From assembly GCF_000196515.1 (NCBI RefSeq), contig NC_014248.1, positions 1,101,501 through 1,165,500 of the forward strand: a stretch of 64,000 nucleotides of DNA, written 5' to 3'. This document shows, piece by piece, positions 9,413 through 18,489 of this stretch. Under the pieces are notes generated by a model. The model was not told the DNA's origin. It searched no databases and saw only the letters and a program-made list of their open reading frames with translations. How positions within the stretch are numbered: position 1 is the stretch's first letter; each line of letters opens with the position of its first letter. The DNA comes from 'Nostoc azollae' 0708. GTDB lineage: Bacteria; Cyanobacteriota; Cyanobacteriia; Cyanobacteriales; Nostocaceae. Both the position numbers and the translations under genes were made by a program.

Positions 9413-9440
9413 TATTCAGTTATCAGTTATCAGTTATCAC
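9413..9440. repeat. Short tandem repeat (7-bp, TTATCAG)
   Basis: Three or so units of ttatcag lie between the L10 leader and the rplJ ribosome-binding site. Similar 7-bp repeats recur across the window and are typical of heterocystous cyanobacteria. Confidence 0.7.
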
Positions 9441-9469
9441 TTTTAACTGTGTTTACAGTTGACTGACCT

Positions 9470-9618
9470 GCGGAAAATAATAAACCCCAGCTATCTTGGC
9501 CGGGGTTTCACAGAGGTACTTTTAATGCTGTAGTTCTCACATTGTTATTGAGCAAACTTCAGTCAGTTAAAATTAACCTCGGCAGGATCTTAAGCTGTTA
9601 GTACCTGCTGTCTCCGGC
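9470..9618 (-). ncRNA. L10 leader with attenuator hairpin
   Basis: On the minus strand the region runs GCCGGAGACAGCAGGTACT, then CTTAAGATCCTGCCGAGGT, then a hairpin AAACCCC (9502-9508) / GGGGTTT (9482-9488) followed by the T-rich ATTATTTT. The GGAGACAGCAGG...CCTGCCGAGGT pairing and terminal hairpin are the layout of the ribosomal protein L10 leader RNA, where L10 (with L7/L12) binds its own mRNA. Whether it works at transcription or translation cannot be told; the U-rich tail suggests attenuation. Confidence 0.75.
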
Positions 9619-9725
9619 TTTGCTTATTTAATTTTGGATTTTGAATCTTGGATTTGAGATTAAAAGTTGATAATTAGGAGAAAATTCACTTCTCTATTTA
9701 CCAACTCTCAATCTATAATCTAAAA

Positions 9726-10442
9726 TTATACAGCTTCAGTCAGTTGTAAATCTCTTAGGGCGCTGATGTCGATTTTAATCGAAGGACCCATGGTGGCAGA
9801 GACGTATAATGTACGCCAGTAACGCCCTTTTGCTCCTGAAGGACGGTTACGATCAATTGTCTCTTGCAATGCTTTGAGGTTGATTAACAAATCTTCTGGC
9901 GAGAAGGATGCCTTACCAAACATAACATGGACAATACCAGTCCGATCAGCACGGAATTCCAACTTACCCGCTTTGAACTCTGCGATCGCACCACCAACAT
10001 CATTTGTCACTGTACCACCTTTGGGTGATGGCATCAAACCACGAGGACCAAGCAATTTACCAAGTTTTGCCACCATTGGCATAACATCAGGTGTCGCAAT
10101 TAGCTTGTCAAAATCCATCATGCCTTTTTGAATTTGATCAATCAGTTCTTCTGAACCAGCTATGTCAGCACCTGCATTAGTGGCTTCTGTTACCTTTTCA
10201 CCTCTAGCGATAACTGCCACACGCACTATTTGTCCTGTACCTTTAGGCAGTGCTACTGTTGTTCGCAACTGTTGATCTGTATACTTGGGGTCAATTCCTA
10301 GCCGGATATGAGCTTCTGCGGCTTCGGCGAATTTAGCCGTTGCTGTCTCTTTTAACATATCCAACGCTTCTAAGGGTGTATAATCCCGATCTTCTACCTT
10401 GTCTTGCAACGCCTGTAAACGGCGTGATATTTTCTTTCCCAT
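9726..10442 (-). CDS. rplA: 50S ribosomal protein L1
   Basis: A 238-residue protein forming the L1 stalk that handles E-site tRNA. Signature segments are [56 protein letters not shown] and the C-terminal [20 protein letters not shown]. Length is normal. It lies downstream of rplK on the minus strand with a 128-base gap containing tandem repeats, and upstream of the L10 leader. Confidence 0.97.
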   Translation of the reverse strand: MGKKISRRLQALQDKVEDRDYTPLEALDMLKETATAKFAEAAEAHIRLGIDPKYTDQQLRTTVALPKGTGQIVRVAVIARGEKVTEATNAGADIAGSEELIDQIQKGMMDFDKLIATPDVMPMVAKLGKLLGPRGLMPSPKGGTVTNDVGGAIAEFKAGKLEFRADRTGIVHVMFGKASFSPEDLLINLKALQETIDRNRPSGAKGRYWRTLYVSATMGPSIKIDISALRDLQLTEAV

Positions 10443-10498
10443 TTTTTGCTCCTGGGGTGATCTCGAAGTTTCTCACCTCTCCCCCGATACGATTTTTT

Positions 10499-10570
10499 AT
10501 TAGTCAGTTGTCAGTTGTTCAGTTGTCAGTTGTTATTTTTTATGTACTGTCACCTGTCACCTGTCACCTA
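10499..10570. repeat. Tandem repeats between rplK and rplA
   Basis: Units of cagttgt (10499-10531) and of cacctgt (10548-10570), both 7 bp, fill most of the rplK-rplA gap. They are short tandemly repeated sequences of the Nostocales kind. Confidence 0.75.
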
Positions 10571-10996
10571 TTAATCTGTGATAGTAACACCCATGTTCTT
10601 AGCTGTTCCTGCCACAATATTCATTGCTGCGTCAATGTCGTTAGCATTGAGGTCAGGAAGTTTGGTTTGGGCGATTTCCTTTAATTGAGCTTTACTAATG
10701 CTCCCAACTTTCTTTTTGTTGGGTTCATTAGAGCCTCGTTCAATTTTCGCTGCCTTGCGAATCAAAACTGATGCTGGGGGTGTTTTGAGTACAAATGCAA
10801 AACTCCGGTCTTCAAAAACCGAAATTTCTACGGGTATCACCATTCCAGCTTGGTCTGCTGTTTTGGCGTTGTACTCTTTGCAGAACATCATGATGTTAAC
10901 GCCGTGTTGACCCAATGCTGGGCCTACTGGCGGTGCTGGGTTGGCTTTTCCAGCATTCAGGGCCAGTTTAATGACCGCTACTACTTTCTTCGCCAT
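10571..10996 (-). CDS. rplK: 50S ribosomal protein L11
   Basis: A 141-residue protein of the GTPase-associated centre. Recognised by [35 protein letters not shown] and the C-terminal [25 protein letters not shown]. It starts only 6 bases after the nusG stop, so it belongs to the secE-nusG-rplK-rplA transcript. Confidence 0.98.
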   Translation of the reverse strand: MAKKVVAVIKLALNAGKANPAPPVGPALGQHGVNIMMFCKEYNAKTADQAGMVIPVEISVFEDRSFAFVLKTPPASVLIRKAAKIERGSNEPNKKKVGSISKAQLKEIAQTKLPDLNANDIDAAMNIVAGTAKNMGVTITD

Positions 10997-11002
10997 TTGG
11001 AT

Positions 11003-11632
11003 TTAGCTCTGTTTTTCTACCTGATTAAATTCCAATTCTACTGGTGTATCTCGTCCAAAAATCGAGAGCAGAGCTTTTAGCTTACTCCGTTCTGGCGAAA
11101 CTTCAATCACCTCGCCTTCAAAGTCTTTAAATGGACCAGAAAGTACCATTATCTTATCACCTGTAGCCATATCAATTTTGACTACTGGCTCTTGTTCACT
11201 GGTTTGTTTGAATATACGTTCTACTTCTGAGTTGCTCAGGGGTACTGGTTTAACGTGACCCCGACCCTTGCCGGTACCACGTTTTTGTTCTGCTCCCACA
11301 AAGTTAATTACATGAGTAGTGTTGCGTACCACCTGCCAGGTGTCATCATTCAACATCATCCGCACAAGCACATAACCAGGAAAGACTTTCTCTTCCGAGG
11401 GCTGGCGCTTACCATCTTTACGGATTTTTACCGTTGGTGTGTGGGGGATTTCCACTTGAATGATTTTGTCAGCAACATCAAAGGTTTGGATGCGCTGCTC
11501 TAAGTTTGTCTTCACGCGCTTTTCACAACCAGAGGCTACTTGCACCGCATACCAGCGGGCTTCTTTTATCGCTGCTTCGAGTGCTTCCTCTGACTGTAAA
11601 GCATCCCGTGGTTCGTCTGTTGCAGAAGTCAT
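11003..11632 (-). CDS. nusG: Transcription termination/antitermination protein NusG
   Basis: NusG binds RNA polymerase to control pausing and links it to ribosomes or Rho. The NGN domain (about 20-140) has ARWYAVQVASGCEKRV and VFPGYVLVRM; the C-terminal KOW domain has GDKIMVLSGPFKDFEGEV. I place the start at ATG 11632 (MTSATDEP), giving 209 residues, because it overlaps the secE stop by one base (TGATG), a usual coupled arrangement. A longer frame from 11656 (217 residues) is possible but would overlap secE by 25 bases. Confidence 0.96.
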   Translation of the reverse strand: MTSATDEPRDALQSEEALEAAIKEARWYAVQVASGCEKRVKTNLEQRIQTFDVADKIIQVEIPHTPTVKIRKDGKRQPSEEKVFPGYVLVRMMLNDDTWQVVRNTTHVINFVGAEQKRGTGKGRGHVKPVPLSNSEVERIFKQTSEQEPVVKIDMATGDKIMVLSGPFKDFEGEVIEVSPERSKLKALLSIFGRDTPVELEFNQVEKQS

Positions 11633-11853
11633 CAGAATACCTGTTTTGCTGCCCAAGCAAACAATCCATCGACCAAATATATCAAAGATGCGGAGAGTGT
11701 CACCATTAATAACACAGCTGCTGATTCGCTCACCAACTGCTTACGACTGGGCCATACCACTTTTTCAAGTTCTTCTTTTGTTCCTTGGAAGAAATTGTTT
11801 AAGCTAAACCCATTTCCGGTTTCTGGCATTTCTGCTTCGTTTTTTTTGGCCAC
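11632..11853 (-). CDS. secE: Preprotein translocase subunit SecE
   Basis: A 73-residue single-span membrane protein of the Sec channel. The amphipathic segment TKEELEKVVWPSRKQLVSES and the transmembrane helix (AAVLLMVTLSASLIYLVDGL) are the family marks. It is the first gene of a minus-strand set running into nusG, with stop and start codons overlapping. Confidence 0.96.
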   Translation of the reverse strand: MAKKNEAEMPETGNGFSLNNFFQGTKEELEKVVWPSRKQLVSESAAVLLMVTLSASLIYLVDGLFAWAAKQVF

Positions 11854-12385
11854 GGTCGTTATACTCCCCGTTTCTTACATAGCTACAGTTCATAATGCCA
11901 TACCAAAATATGGACATTATATTTTGTACGGATGATTAATTAATCATCCCTTCTGAGTAAGGCTTTTGCAATGCTAAACCTTCTCACAGGCGAACTGATC
12001 GCCTATACTATCCCTAATCCTATTTTGGGGGACAGTGGGACTACATTTACCCTTATCCTTTATGACTGTTTATTATCAACCATGTTTTCTTGCTCTTATA
12101 CGTAAGTTTAAGTTTTTTTATAGCGAGTAACGCTTCTTTCTTGTAGTAGCAGGACTTTCACCCTTTGGTTTGATAGTCAGTCTTATGTTTGGATGTTGAG
12201 GATAAAAGTATTGAATAATTTGAACACCTTGTTATTTTGCACCAAGGTTTACAGGTTTAACCTAATGTTATGGAAACAAGAAAGCTGCAAGTAAAAAATA
12301 ATTAGACCCGAAATAATGAAATCTGGCTGCTAAAATAATAGCAGCAGATGCGTTTTTGTTTCGGGCTATGTTTTTTGCTTTTGAG
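11854..12385. other. Spacer upstream of secE
   Basis: About 530 bases with no gene. It should hold the promoter of the secE-nusG-rplK-rplA transcript, which I cannot pinpoint. The tRNA-Trp terminator lies at its right end. Confidence 0.5.
12303..12366 (-). terminator. Hairpin downstream of tRNA-Trp
   Basis: An outer stem CCCGAAA (12307-12313) / TTTCGGG (12359-12365) encloses an inner stem ATCTGGCTGCT / AGCAGCAGAT (about 12321-12349). On the minus strand it is followed by a TAATTATTTTTT stretch, consistent with termination after the tRNA. Confidence 0.6.
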
Positions 12386-12458
12386 CGCGCCCTGGAGGAC
12401 TTGAACCCCCGACATCAGGTTTTGGAGACCTGCGTTCTACCAACTGAACTAAGAGCGC
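12386..12458 (-). tRNA. trnW: tRNA-Trp (CCA anticodon)
   Basis: A 73-base cloverleaf on the minus strand. Acceptor arms are GCGCTCT / AGGGCGC with a G discriminator; the D-arm is GTTC...GAAC. The anticodon stem CAGGT / ACCTG encloses CTCCAAA with anticodon CCA, and the T-arm is GGGGG-TTCAAGT-CCTCC. No CCA end is encoded. Position between rplS and secE is usual for cyanobacteria. Confidence 0.97.
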
Positions 12459-12606
12459 ACAAGCTGTCTTTGTTTCAGTGATTGCGCTGAACTTTTTTAG
12501 TCTAACACAACTTCTTCGTGAATGTAATTTAATTTTTCAGAAAAAGCAAATTAGCGGCAGATGCCGCTTATAGATTGAAATTCCTCTCCTGCTAGGACAC
12601 AGTGAA

Positions 12607-12969
12607 TCACAGGGCGCGGTCAAACCGTTGCTTAATCCGGGTGGCCTTACCGACGCGATCGCGCAAATAATATAGTTTAGCGCGTCTTACTTTACCACGA
12701 CGCAAGACTTTGATGTTGTCAATACGAGGAGAGTGCAACAAAAATACACGCTCAACGCCAACACCTTGAAAAACGCGACGGACGGTGATTGTTTCATTGA
12801 TTCCACCATTGCGTTTAGCGATTACCACTCCTTCATAGGGTTGGACGCGGAATTTTTCCCCTTCCTTAATTTTAACTCCTACCCGTACTGTATCACCTAC
12901 ATAAATGACAGGTAGGTCGGATTTGATGTGTTCCGCTTCTATGGAATGGATGATCTCTTGAGCGTTCAT
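12607..12969 (-). CDS. rplS: 50S ribosomal protein L19
   Basis: A 120-residue protein at the interface of the ribosomal subunits. Recognised by [64 protein letters not shown] and the basic C-terminus with [19 protein letters not shown]. Normal length. It is the first gene of the minus-strand translation block. Confidence 0.97.
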   Translation of the reverse strand: MNAQEIIHSIEAEHIKSDLPVIYVGDTVRVGVKIKEGEKFRVQPYEGVVIAKRNGGINETITVRRVFQGVGVERVFLLHSPRIDNIKVLRRGKVRRAKLYYLRDRVGKATRIKQRFDRAL

Positions 12970-13360
12970 AATCTTTTGATTTCCTGAAAAAAACCCACGA
13001 TCACCAATAATAAATCCATAACTGCCTGAGAGTCCAGAGATTTAAGATTGTTGATTTTTCGTCTGGTGTGTGTAACCACTTAAAGATTCTTGCTTTCTTC
13101 CACTATAGTTTTGCTACTTACTATGGTACAGATAAAAGTATGCATGAATCATCAAAGTATTAACAAAGTATTAACTGTGTATTAGCCTAGAATCTAGGGT
13201 TTGAGCCCATTACTCTAAGATGCTTGACTATCCTGCCCTACGTACCCTGCGGAAAGCAAGCTACAGCATGACCTTTCAAACATTCTCTTATCAGTTTTTG
13301 AATTTATTAAATTTATTGATGCTGGATGTGATTTTAATTGGCATATCCTTTGTAAAGAAT

Positions 13361-13481
13361 GTAAGAATTCAGCTATCAGCAGTCAGCTTTTTCAGGCTAA
13401 CGCCAAAAATACCTACCTATTTGATAATTAACCAATTTCTCAAACATTCTGACTACTGACTCCTTACTCCTGAATTCTTAC
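13361..13481. mobile_element. MITE-like element, GTAAGAATTCAG family, copy 1
   Basis: Starts GTAAGAATTCAGCTATCAGC and ends CTCCTGAATTCTTAC, so the terminal 12 bases are a perfect inverted repeat. The interior is the reverse complement of the copies at 15081 and 50185 (shared core: CCAAAAATACCTACCTATTT). No coding capacity. Flanking duplication is not clear for this copy. Confidence 0.75.
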
Positions 13482-13533
13482 GAAAAAAGACTACATTGAA
13501 TTAAAGAATTAAATAGGGCTGATTATTTTTAAT

Positions 13534-13700
13534 AGACTTAATGCAAATTTAATTTTATGTTATAATGAGCGTTTGTCTTTGTTCTAGCCAACAGTTAGAG
13601 TGACACGTTTATGTTTGAATTAGGGAGCCCAAAGAACACCAAAAATACATAAAATCTAAAAATCCCTATCATACCACAGAAACAATTTCCCATTAGGTCT
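13534..13700. mobile_element. 167-bp MITE-like element, AGACCT family, copy 1
   Basis: Ends are AGACTTAATGCAAATT and, inverted, AGACCTAATGGGAAATT. The interior shares long blocks with the copy at 57991-58157, for example AGCCCAAAGAACACCAAAAA and ATCATACCACAGAAACAATT. Both copies are exactly 167 bp. The flanking AAT may be a short target duplication. Confidence 0.75.
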
Positions 13701-14014
13701 AATGTAGTCGAGAGAATGAAATCCAATAACAATATACTTCTCAAGGAACAGAGAAAATATAATAACGCTGTATATGATATAGCAGAAATAGAAATTTCCA
13801 TCACATACAACTTATGAATAAGGCACATGATACCTAATCAGTCCTATAAGTTGGAAGTAGTCAAGCCTAATGGAAAAATCGTGGATAAAATACTCATTTT
13901 TTTTAATTAATCTGTCACTTCAATAACAGATTACTTGCTCACTTCTGTTCAGTTACATTTCTTGCTTTCTAAATTGGTAGAAGTAATTGTAAAAATTTAA
14001 CACCTATTTTCAAG

Positions 14015-15076
14015 ATGATGCGAATAATACATATATTGAACCATGTTCAAGAAATTGGAAATGGAATTGTCAACGTAGCCATAGATTTAGCCTGTTTACA
14101 GGCCAAGACTGGTGATGATGTAGCAGTAATATCTGGTGGGGGAGAATATGAAATGTTATTGGATAAATTTGGTGTTAAACACTACAAGATCAACCAAAAT
14201 CGTCAGCCTATAAATATTCTACAAGCAGCATTATCTTTTCGGGAAATTATACGAAAATTTCAGCCTGATATTGTTCATGCCCACATGATGACTGGAATAG
14301 TTCTAGCTAGTATGTTGAGATTTAGAAACAAGTATGCCTTAGTTTCCACAGTACACAATGAATTTCAGCGTGCTAGTTTATTGATGGGTTTGGCAGATAG
14401 GGTAATTGCTGTTAGTAAAGCCGTGCAAATTTCGATGATGCAACGTGGTATACCAGAGAATAAATTACGGGTAGTACGCAATGGTACTTTGGGCAGTCCC
14501 CGCACAAGGCGAATATCGGATTATCAACCTTTAAAATTACAACAACCTGCGATCACCACTGTAGCAGGTATGTATAAACGCAAAGGTATAAATGAGTTAA
14601 TTGCTGCTTTTGAAAAAATTACTTTAGACTTTCCCACAGCACATCTTTATTTAGTGGGAGATGGACCAGATAGAGAGATATTTAAAGAACAAGCAAAATC
14701 AAGTGGTGTAGGCGATCAGATTCACTTTGAGGGTTTTCAAACAGAGCCCCAACGTTATTTATTAGCTTGTGATATTTTCGTTCTGGCTTCTCATAGAGAT
14801 CCATGTCCCTTAGTAATTTCCGAAGCAAGAGAGGCTGGTACTGCTATTATTGCCACAGAAATAGACGGTATCCCAGAAGCTTTGGACAATGGACAAGCTG
14901 GGGTTTTAGTACCAGCTAAAGATAGTCAAGCTTTAGCTGAAGCATTAGTAAATTTATTAAGTAATCCAGACAAATTGCAAGGTTGGAAACATCGCGCACA
15001 GGAAAATTTAGAATTGCTTAATGTTGTCCGTGTGTATGAGGAAACTTTAGCAGTGTATCAAGAATTAGTTAATTAA
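14015..15076 (+). CDS. Glycosyltransferase family 4 (GT-B fold)
   Basis: A 353-residue GT-B glycosyltransferase. The N-terminal acceptor domain has IGNGIVNVAIDLA and DIVHAHMMTG. The donor domain (from about 185) has TTVAGMYKRKGINELI, LYLVGDGPDRE, and the E-x7-E nucleotide-sugar motif in PLVISEAREAGTAIIATEID. Such enzymes build surface polysaccharide or glycolipids; the actual sugars are not predictable. It stands alone between mobile elements. The start could be 14015 or 14018 (two consecutive ATGs). Confidence 0.9.
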   Translation: MMRIIHILNHVQEIGNGIVNVAIDLACLQAKTGDDVAVISGGGEYEMLLDKFGVKHYKINQNRQPINILQAALSFREIIRKFQPDIVHAHMMTGIVLASMLRFRNKYALVSTVHNEFQRASLLMGLADRVIAVSKAVQISMMQRGIPENKLRVVRNGTLGSPRTRRISDYQPLKLQQPAITTVAGMYKRKGINELIAAFEKITLDFPTAHLYLVGDGPDREIFKEQAKSSGVGDQIHFEGFQTEPQRYLLACDIFVLASHRDPCPLVISEAREAGTAIIATEIDGIPEALDNGQAGVLVPAKDSQALAEALVNLLSNPDKLQGWKHRAQENLELLNVVRVYEETLAVYQELVN

Positions 15077-15080
15077 ATTG

Positions 15081-15160
15081 GTAAGAATTATTGATTAATT
15101 ATCAATAGGTATTTTTGGCGTTAGGCTGAAAAAGCTGACTGCCGATAGCTGAATTCTTAC
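15081..15160. mobile_element. MITE-like element, GTAAGAATTCAG family, copy 2
   Basis: Runs from GTAAGAATTATTGATTAATT to ATAGCTGAATTCTTAC, inverted relative to copy 1. It is flanked by a perfect 8-bp duplication TTAAATTG (15073-15080 and 15161-15168), strong evidence of transposition. It sits 4 bases after the glycosyltransferase stop codon. Confidence 0.8.
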
Positions 15161-15219
15161 TTAAATTGAGATCCCGTGCTTCTTAAAGAAATGAGGGATC
15201 TTGTTTCTAAATTTCTAAA

Positions 15220-18200
15220 TTATGCTTTGTTTAAATTTCTCTTCCAGATTTTGATAAGTACAGGTTTTGCCCAACGTCCAGTAATTAAATCATGGAGCAG
15301 AGTATAAAAACAGGGGATAATAAATAGAGTAAGCATTGTTGCTAAAGACAACCCAGAAAATACAACTACACCCAAAGGTTGAAGAAACTCTGAACCTTCA
15401 CCAATTCCTAAAGCCAGGGGAAACATACCCAGAACTGTGGTAATTGTTGTCATGAAAATAGGGCGTAAACGTTGAGGTGCTGCTTTTAAAATGGCGGTAC
15501 GACGGTCAATTCTTTCTCGTTCTCGAATTTGATTTGCTAACTCCACCATAATAATGGCGTTATTAACCACAATACCTACTAACAAAACTGCACCGACGAC
15601 GACAGTAGCACCAATAGCAGTTCCGGTGATATAAAGCCCAAAAATACCTCCTGCTAATGCCAGAGGAATGGTCAACAGAATTACTAAAGGATCAATGAGG
15701 GAATTATATTGTACAGCCATCACCACAAAGACTAAAAAGATTGCTAAACCTCCCAACAGTTGTATTGATTTTTGTAGTTCTTGATTAGATTCCGCTGTTG
15801 CACTGGGTAAAAGACTGACACCTTGAGGGAAATTTGCATTTTTGAGAACTAGATCAACTTGATCTAATGCTTGACTAAGACTTGCTCCTTCTGCCAAATT
15901 ACCAGCTATTAAAAAAACTTGACGCTGATTAATCCGTTGAATTTCTCCTGGTGCTTTACCTTCGGCAATTGTCGCTACATCACTCAAGCGAATTTGTTGA
16001 TTACCTTCTACAAATAAAGGTAATCTCTCTAACTGGGAAGTTGTTTGTATTGAAGCTTCATTTAACTCAACTCGCACATCTACCAAACGGTTATTGCGTT
16101 GTAGTTGGGTGGCTACGCTACCTATAATGGCGGTCTGAATTGTTTCCCCAATATCTTTAGTATTTAAACCGACATTAGCCACTCGTTCCCAGTCAGGTAA
16201 AATCTGGATTTCTGGTTGAGTTACATCTGCATCAGGACGGAATCTAACTGAGGTAACTTTTTCTTCTAAAGTTTTTAATAAAGCATGACCTGCTTTCTCT
16301 AAAGTGTCTGAGTTATTTCCTTGGAGAATTATGTCAACGTCAGCACCGCGAGTAGGGGAGTTGTTAAGAATTAAACCCCGCACTTGACCAGGGGCTAAAC
16401 CGAGGCGAATATCTACTAGGTTTAGCTTAGTAAATTCTTTGGTGACACGCTCAACATAAGTCTCTATATCTGTTTTTGGTTTGAGGGTAATGGTGCTGGA
16501 ACTTCTCAGGGGATTAGCAGTACTATTGCTACCAAAGAGAAAACCACCTACTGTAGAGAACGCATATTCTGTTTCTGGTTGCTGACGGAGAATGTGATCT
16601 ACAGCCCTCATGACTTTTTGATTAGTTTCTAGAGGTGTACCGGGGGGAAATTGAGCTATTAAGCTAACTTGTCCGGTGTTGATGGGGGGGAGAATTTCTT
16701 GGGGAAGTTGAGGAGCCATCCACCAACTACCAGCACCTAATATGATAGTAGTGATCGCAATAGTTAATAACCGCCAGCGTAAGATCCTAGCTAACAAACC
16801 ACCATATAATCTTGTAGTGGCTTCAAAACGGTGATTAAACTCGCGGAAAAACCAAAAATTACCTAGAGAACTAGAAACTGGTAAAGCTAACAGTCGAGAT
16901 GTCAGCATGGGGACAACAGTAACAGCAATAAGAACTGAAGCTGCTACCGCAAAACTGATGGTGAGAATTAACTCATTAAAGAGTAATGAGATAAAACCAC
17001 CAATCAGCAAAAATGGTAATACTGCTACCAAGTTTGTACTTGTAGAAGCTACTAAAGCTGATTCTACTTCTCGACTGCTTTTTTCTGCCTGTTGAATAAT
17101 TAAAGCAGTTGGTAATTTTGATGTTTGATTTTGTAATTTTGATTGATTAATTCCCTCGGCAATATTTTCTAACATGACGATGGAATTATCAACGACAATT
17201 CCCACACCCAAGGCTAAACCACCCAAACTAAAAATATTCAGGGATAAACCGAATATTCCCATGAAAATAATAGCTGTTAAAAATGCTAGGGGAATAGCCA
17301 GAATAATAATTAAAGTTTGTCTTAGAGAACCTAGAAACAGAAAAACGGCTATAGCTGCTAAACCTGAACCAATCAATCCAGAAGAAGTAAGATTAGCCAG
17401 AGAACTGCGGATAAGTATTGATTCATCTAAAGTAGATGTGAGGGTTGCTTCAGCAGGAATTACACCAGCTTCCTTAAGTTTTTCTAAACGTTTTTTTACA
17501 CCATCAACAACATTTACAGTATTAGCATCTGGCTGTTTTTGAATACTGACTTTAACTGCTTCTTGACCATTCAGTAATACATAAACCCGTTGTTGTTCTG
17601 AACCATCGATAACTTGGGCAAAGTCACGCAAATAAACACGATTTTTAAGATTAGAATTACGTGCAGATACTTCAAAAGAAATATTGTTAATTTCCTCAGC
17701 ATTCTGGAAGCGTCCCATGGTGCGGATTAAAGGTTCAGAATTTGGACCTAGAATCCTTCCTCCAGAAATATCTTGGTTACGGTCTTGCAGTTGATTTAAC
17801 ACATCTGTCAAACCAACACCAATAGATTGGAGACGATCTAAATCAACATTTACCCTAACTTCTTCCTTAACTCCTCCTGATACATCTACTATTGCTACTC
17901 CTGGTACTACACCCAATTCACGAGCTAATTCTTCTTCTGCAAAAACCCGCAAGTCAACAGCTTTAAGAGTAGGTGAAGTAAGTGCGAATTCATAAACAGG
18001 TGATTGGGAAGGATCTACTTTAAATAAACGTGGTTCTGTAATAGTGTCTGGTAATCTGTTTCTGGATCGATTAAAGGTTGCTGTAGCATTATTTAAGGCT
18101 TGGTCAATATTTCCTCCTGGTTGAAAATACAAATCTAAACTCACTTGTCCTTCACGAGTGCGGGAAAAAACTTGAATTACACCTTCTGTTGCAGAAAAAG

Positions 18201-18432
18201 CTTCTTCTAGAGGTTTGGTAACTTCATTAATTGCTACTTCTGGAGAAATTCCTGGTGCTTCTATCCTCACACCAATTCGGGGATAAGTAATAGATGGAAG
18301 TAAATCCACGGGTAAATGAATAATGAAAAATACACCCATAACAATTACAGCCAAGGTCAGCATGAGAGTAGCGATATGCTGACGGATAGAAATGGCGCTG
18401 ATACTAAAGCCGTTGTTGTTTGTTATTTGCAT
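15220..18432 (-). CDS. RND efflux transporter, inner-membrane pump
   Basis: A proton-driven RND pump of about 1070 residues (AcrB/HAE1 type). It has the N-terminal membrane helix (ATLMLTLAVIVMGVFFI), PVDLLPSITYPRI, two large periplasmic loops and a second half starting near WWMAPQLPQEILPPINTG. The acidic pair typical of helix 4 is visible in GGLALGVGIVVDNSIVMLEN. I start at ATG 18432 (MQITNNNG) rather than the TTG at 18453. It follows its membrane-fusion partner by 57 bases on the same strand. No outer-membrane channel gene is nearby. Substrate unknown (drugs, lipids or metals). Confidence 0.92.
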   Translation of the reverse strand: MQITNNNGFSISAISIRQHIATLMLTLAVIVMGVFFIIHLPVDLLPSITYPRIGVRIEAPGISPEVAINEVTKPLEEAFSATEGVIQVFSRTREGQVSLDLYFQPGGNIDQALNNATATFNRSRNRLPDTITEPRLFKVDPSQSPVYEFALTSPTLKAVDLRVFAEEELARELGVVPGVAIVDVSGGVKEEVRVNVDLDRLQSIGVGLTDVLNQLQDRNQDISGGRILGPNSEPLIRTMGRFQNAEEINNISFEVSARNSNLKNRVYLRDFAQVIDGSEQQRVYVLLNGQEAVKVSIQKQPDANTVNVVDGVKKRLEKLKEAGVIPAEATLTSTLDESILIRSSLANLTSSGLIGSGLAAIAVFLFLGSLRQTLIIILAIPLAFLTAIIFMGIFGLSLNIFSLGGLALGVGIVVDNSIVMLENIAEGINQSKLQNQTSKLPTALIIQQAEKSSREVESALVASTSTNLVAVLPFLLIGGFISLLFNELILTISFAVAASVLIAVTVVPMLTSRLLALPVSSSLGNFWFFREFNHRFEATTRLYGGLLARILRWRLLTIAITTIILGAGSWWMAPQLPQEILPPINTGQVSLIAQFPPGTPLETNQKVMRAVDHILRQQPETEYAFSTVGGFLFGSNSTANPLRSSSTITLKPKTDIETYVERVTKEFTKLNLVDIRLGLAPGQVRGLILNNSPTRGADVDIILQGNNSDTLEKAGHALLKTLEEKVTSVRFRPDADVTQPEIQILPDWERVANVGLNTKDIGETIQTAIIGSVATQLQRNNRLVDVRVELNEASIQTTSQLERLPLFVEGNQQIRLSDVATIAEGKAPGEIQRINQRQVFLIAGNLAEGASLSQALDQVDLVLKNANFPQGVSLLPSATAESNQELQKSIQLLGGLAIFLVFVVMAVQYNSLIDPLVILLTIPLALAGGIFGLYITGTAIGATVVVGAVLLVGIVVNNAIIMVELANQIRERERIDRRTAILKAAPQRLRPIFMTTITTVLGMFPLALGIGEGSEFLQPLGVVVFSGLSLATMLTLFIIPCFYTLLHDLITGRWAKPVLIKIWKRNLNKA

Positions 18433-18489
18433 CTTTACCAATTCAAAGTTCAAACTGTATATTATGAATCAGCTCTTGCTTAACACCAC

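Larger units (their letters stand above)
12970..14014. other. Intergenic region with two small mobile elements
   Basis: About 1 kb with no gene I can support. It contains a GTAAGAATTCAG-ended element (13361-13481) and a 167-bp AGACTT-ended element (13534-13700). Reading frames inside these elements have no recognisable product. The rest is AT-rich. Confidence 0.6.

Noticed and set aside
13595-13828. 77-codon hydrophobic minus-strand frame
   Set aside because: Mostly within the 167-bp repeat element; the second copy of the element does not keep the frame.
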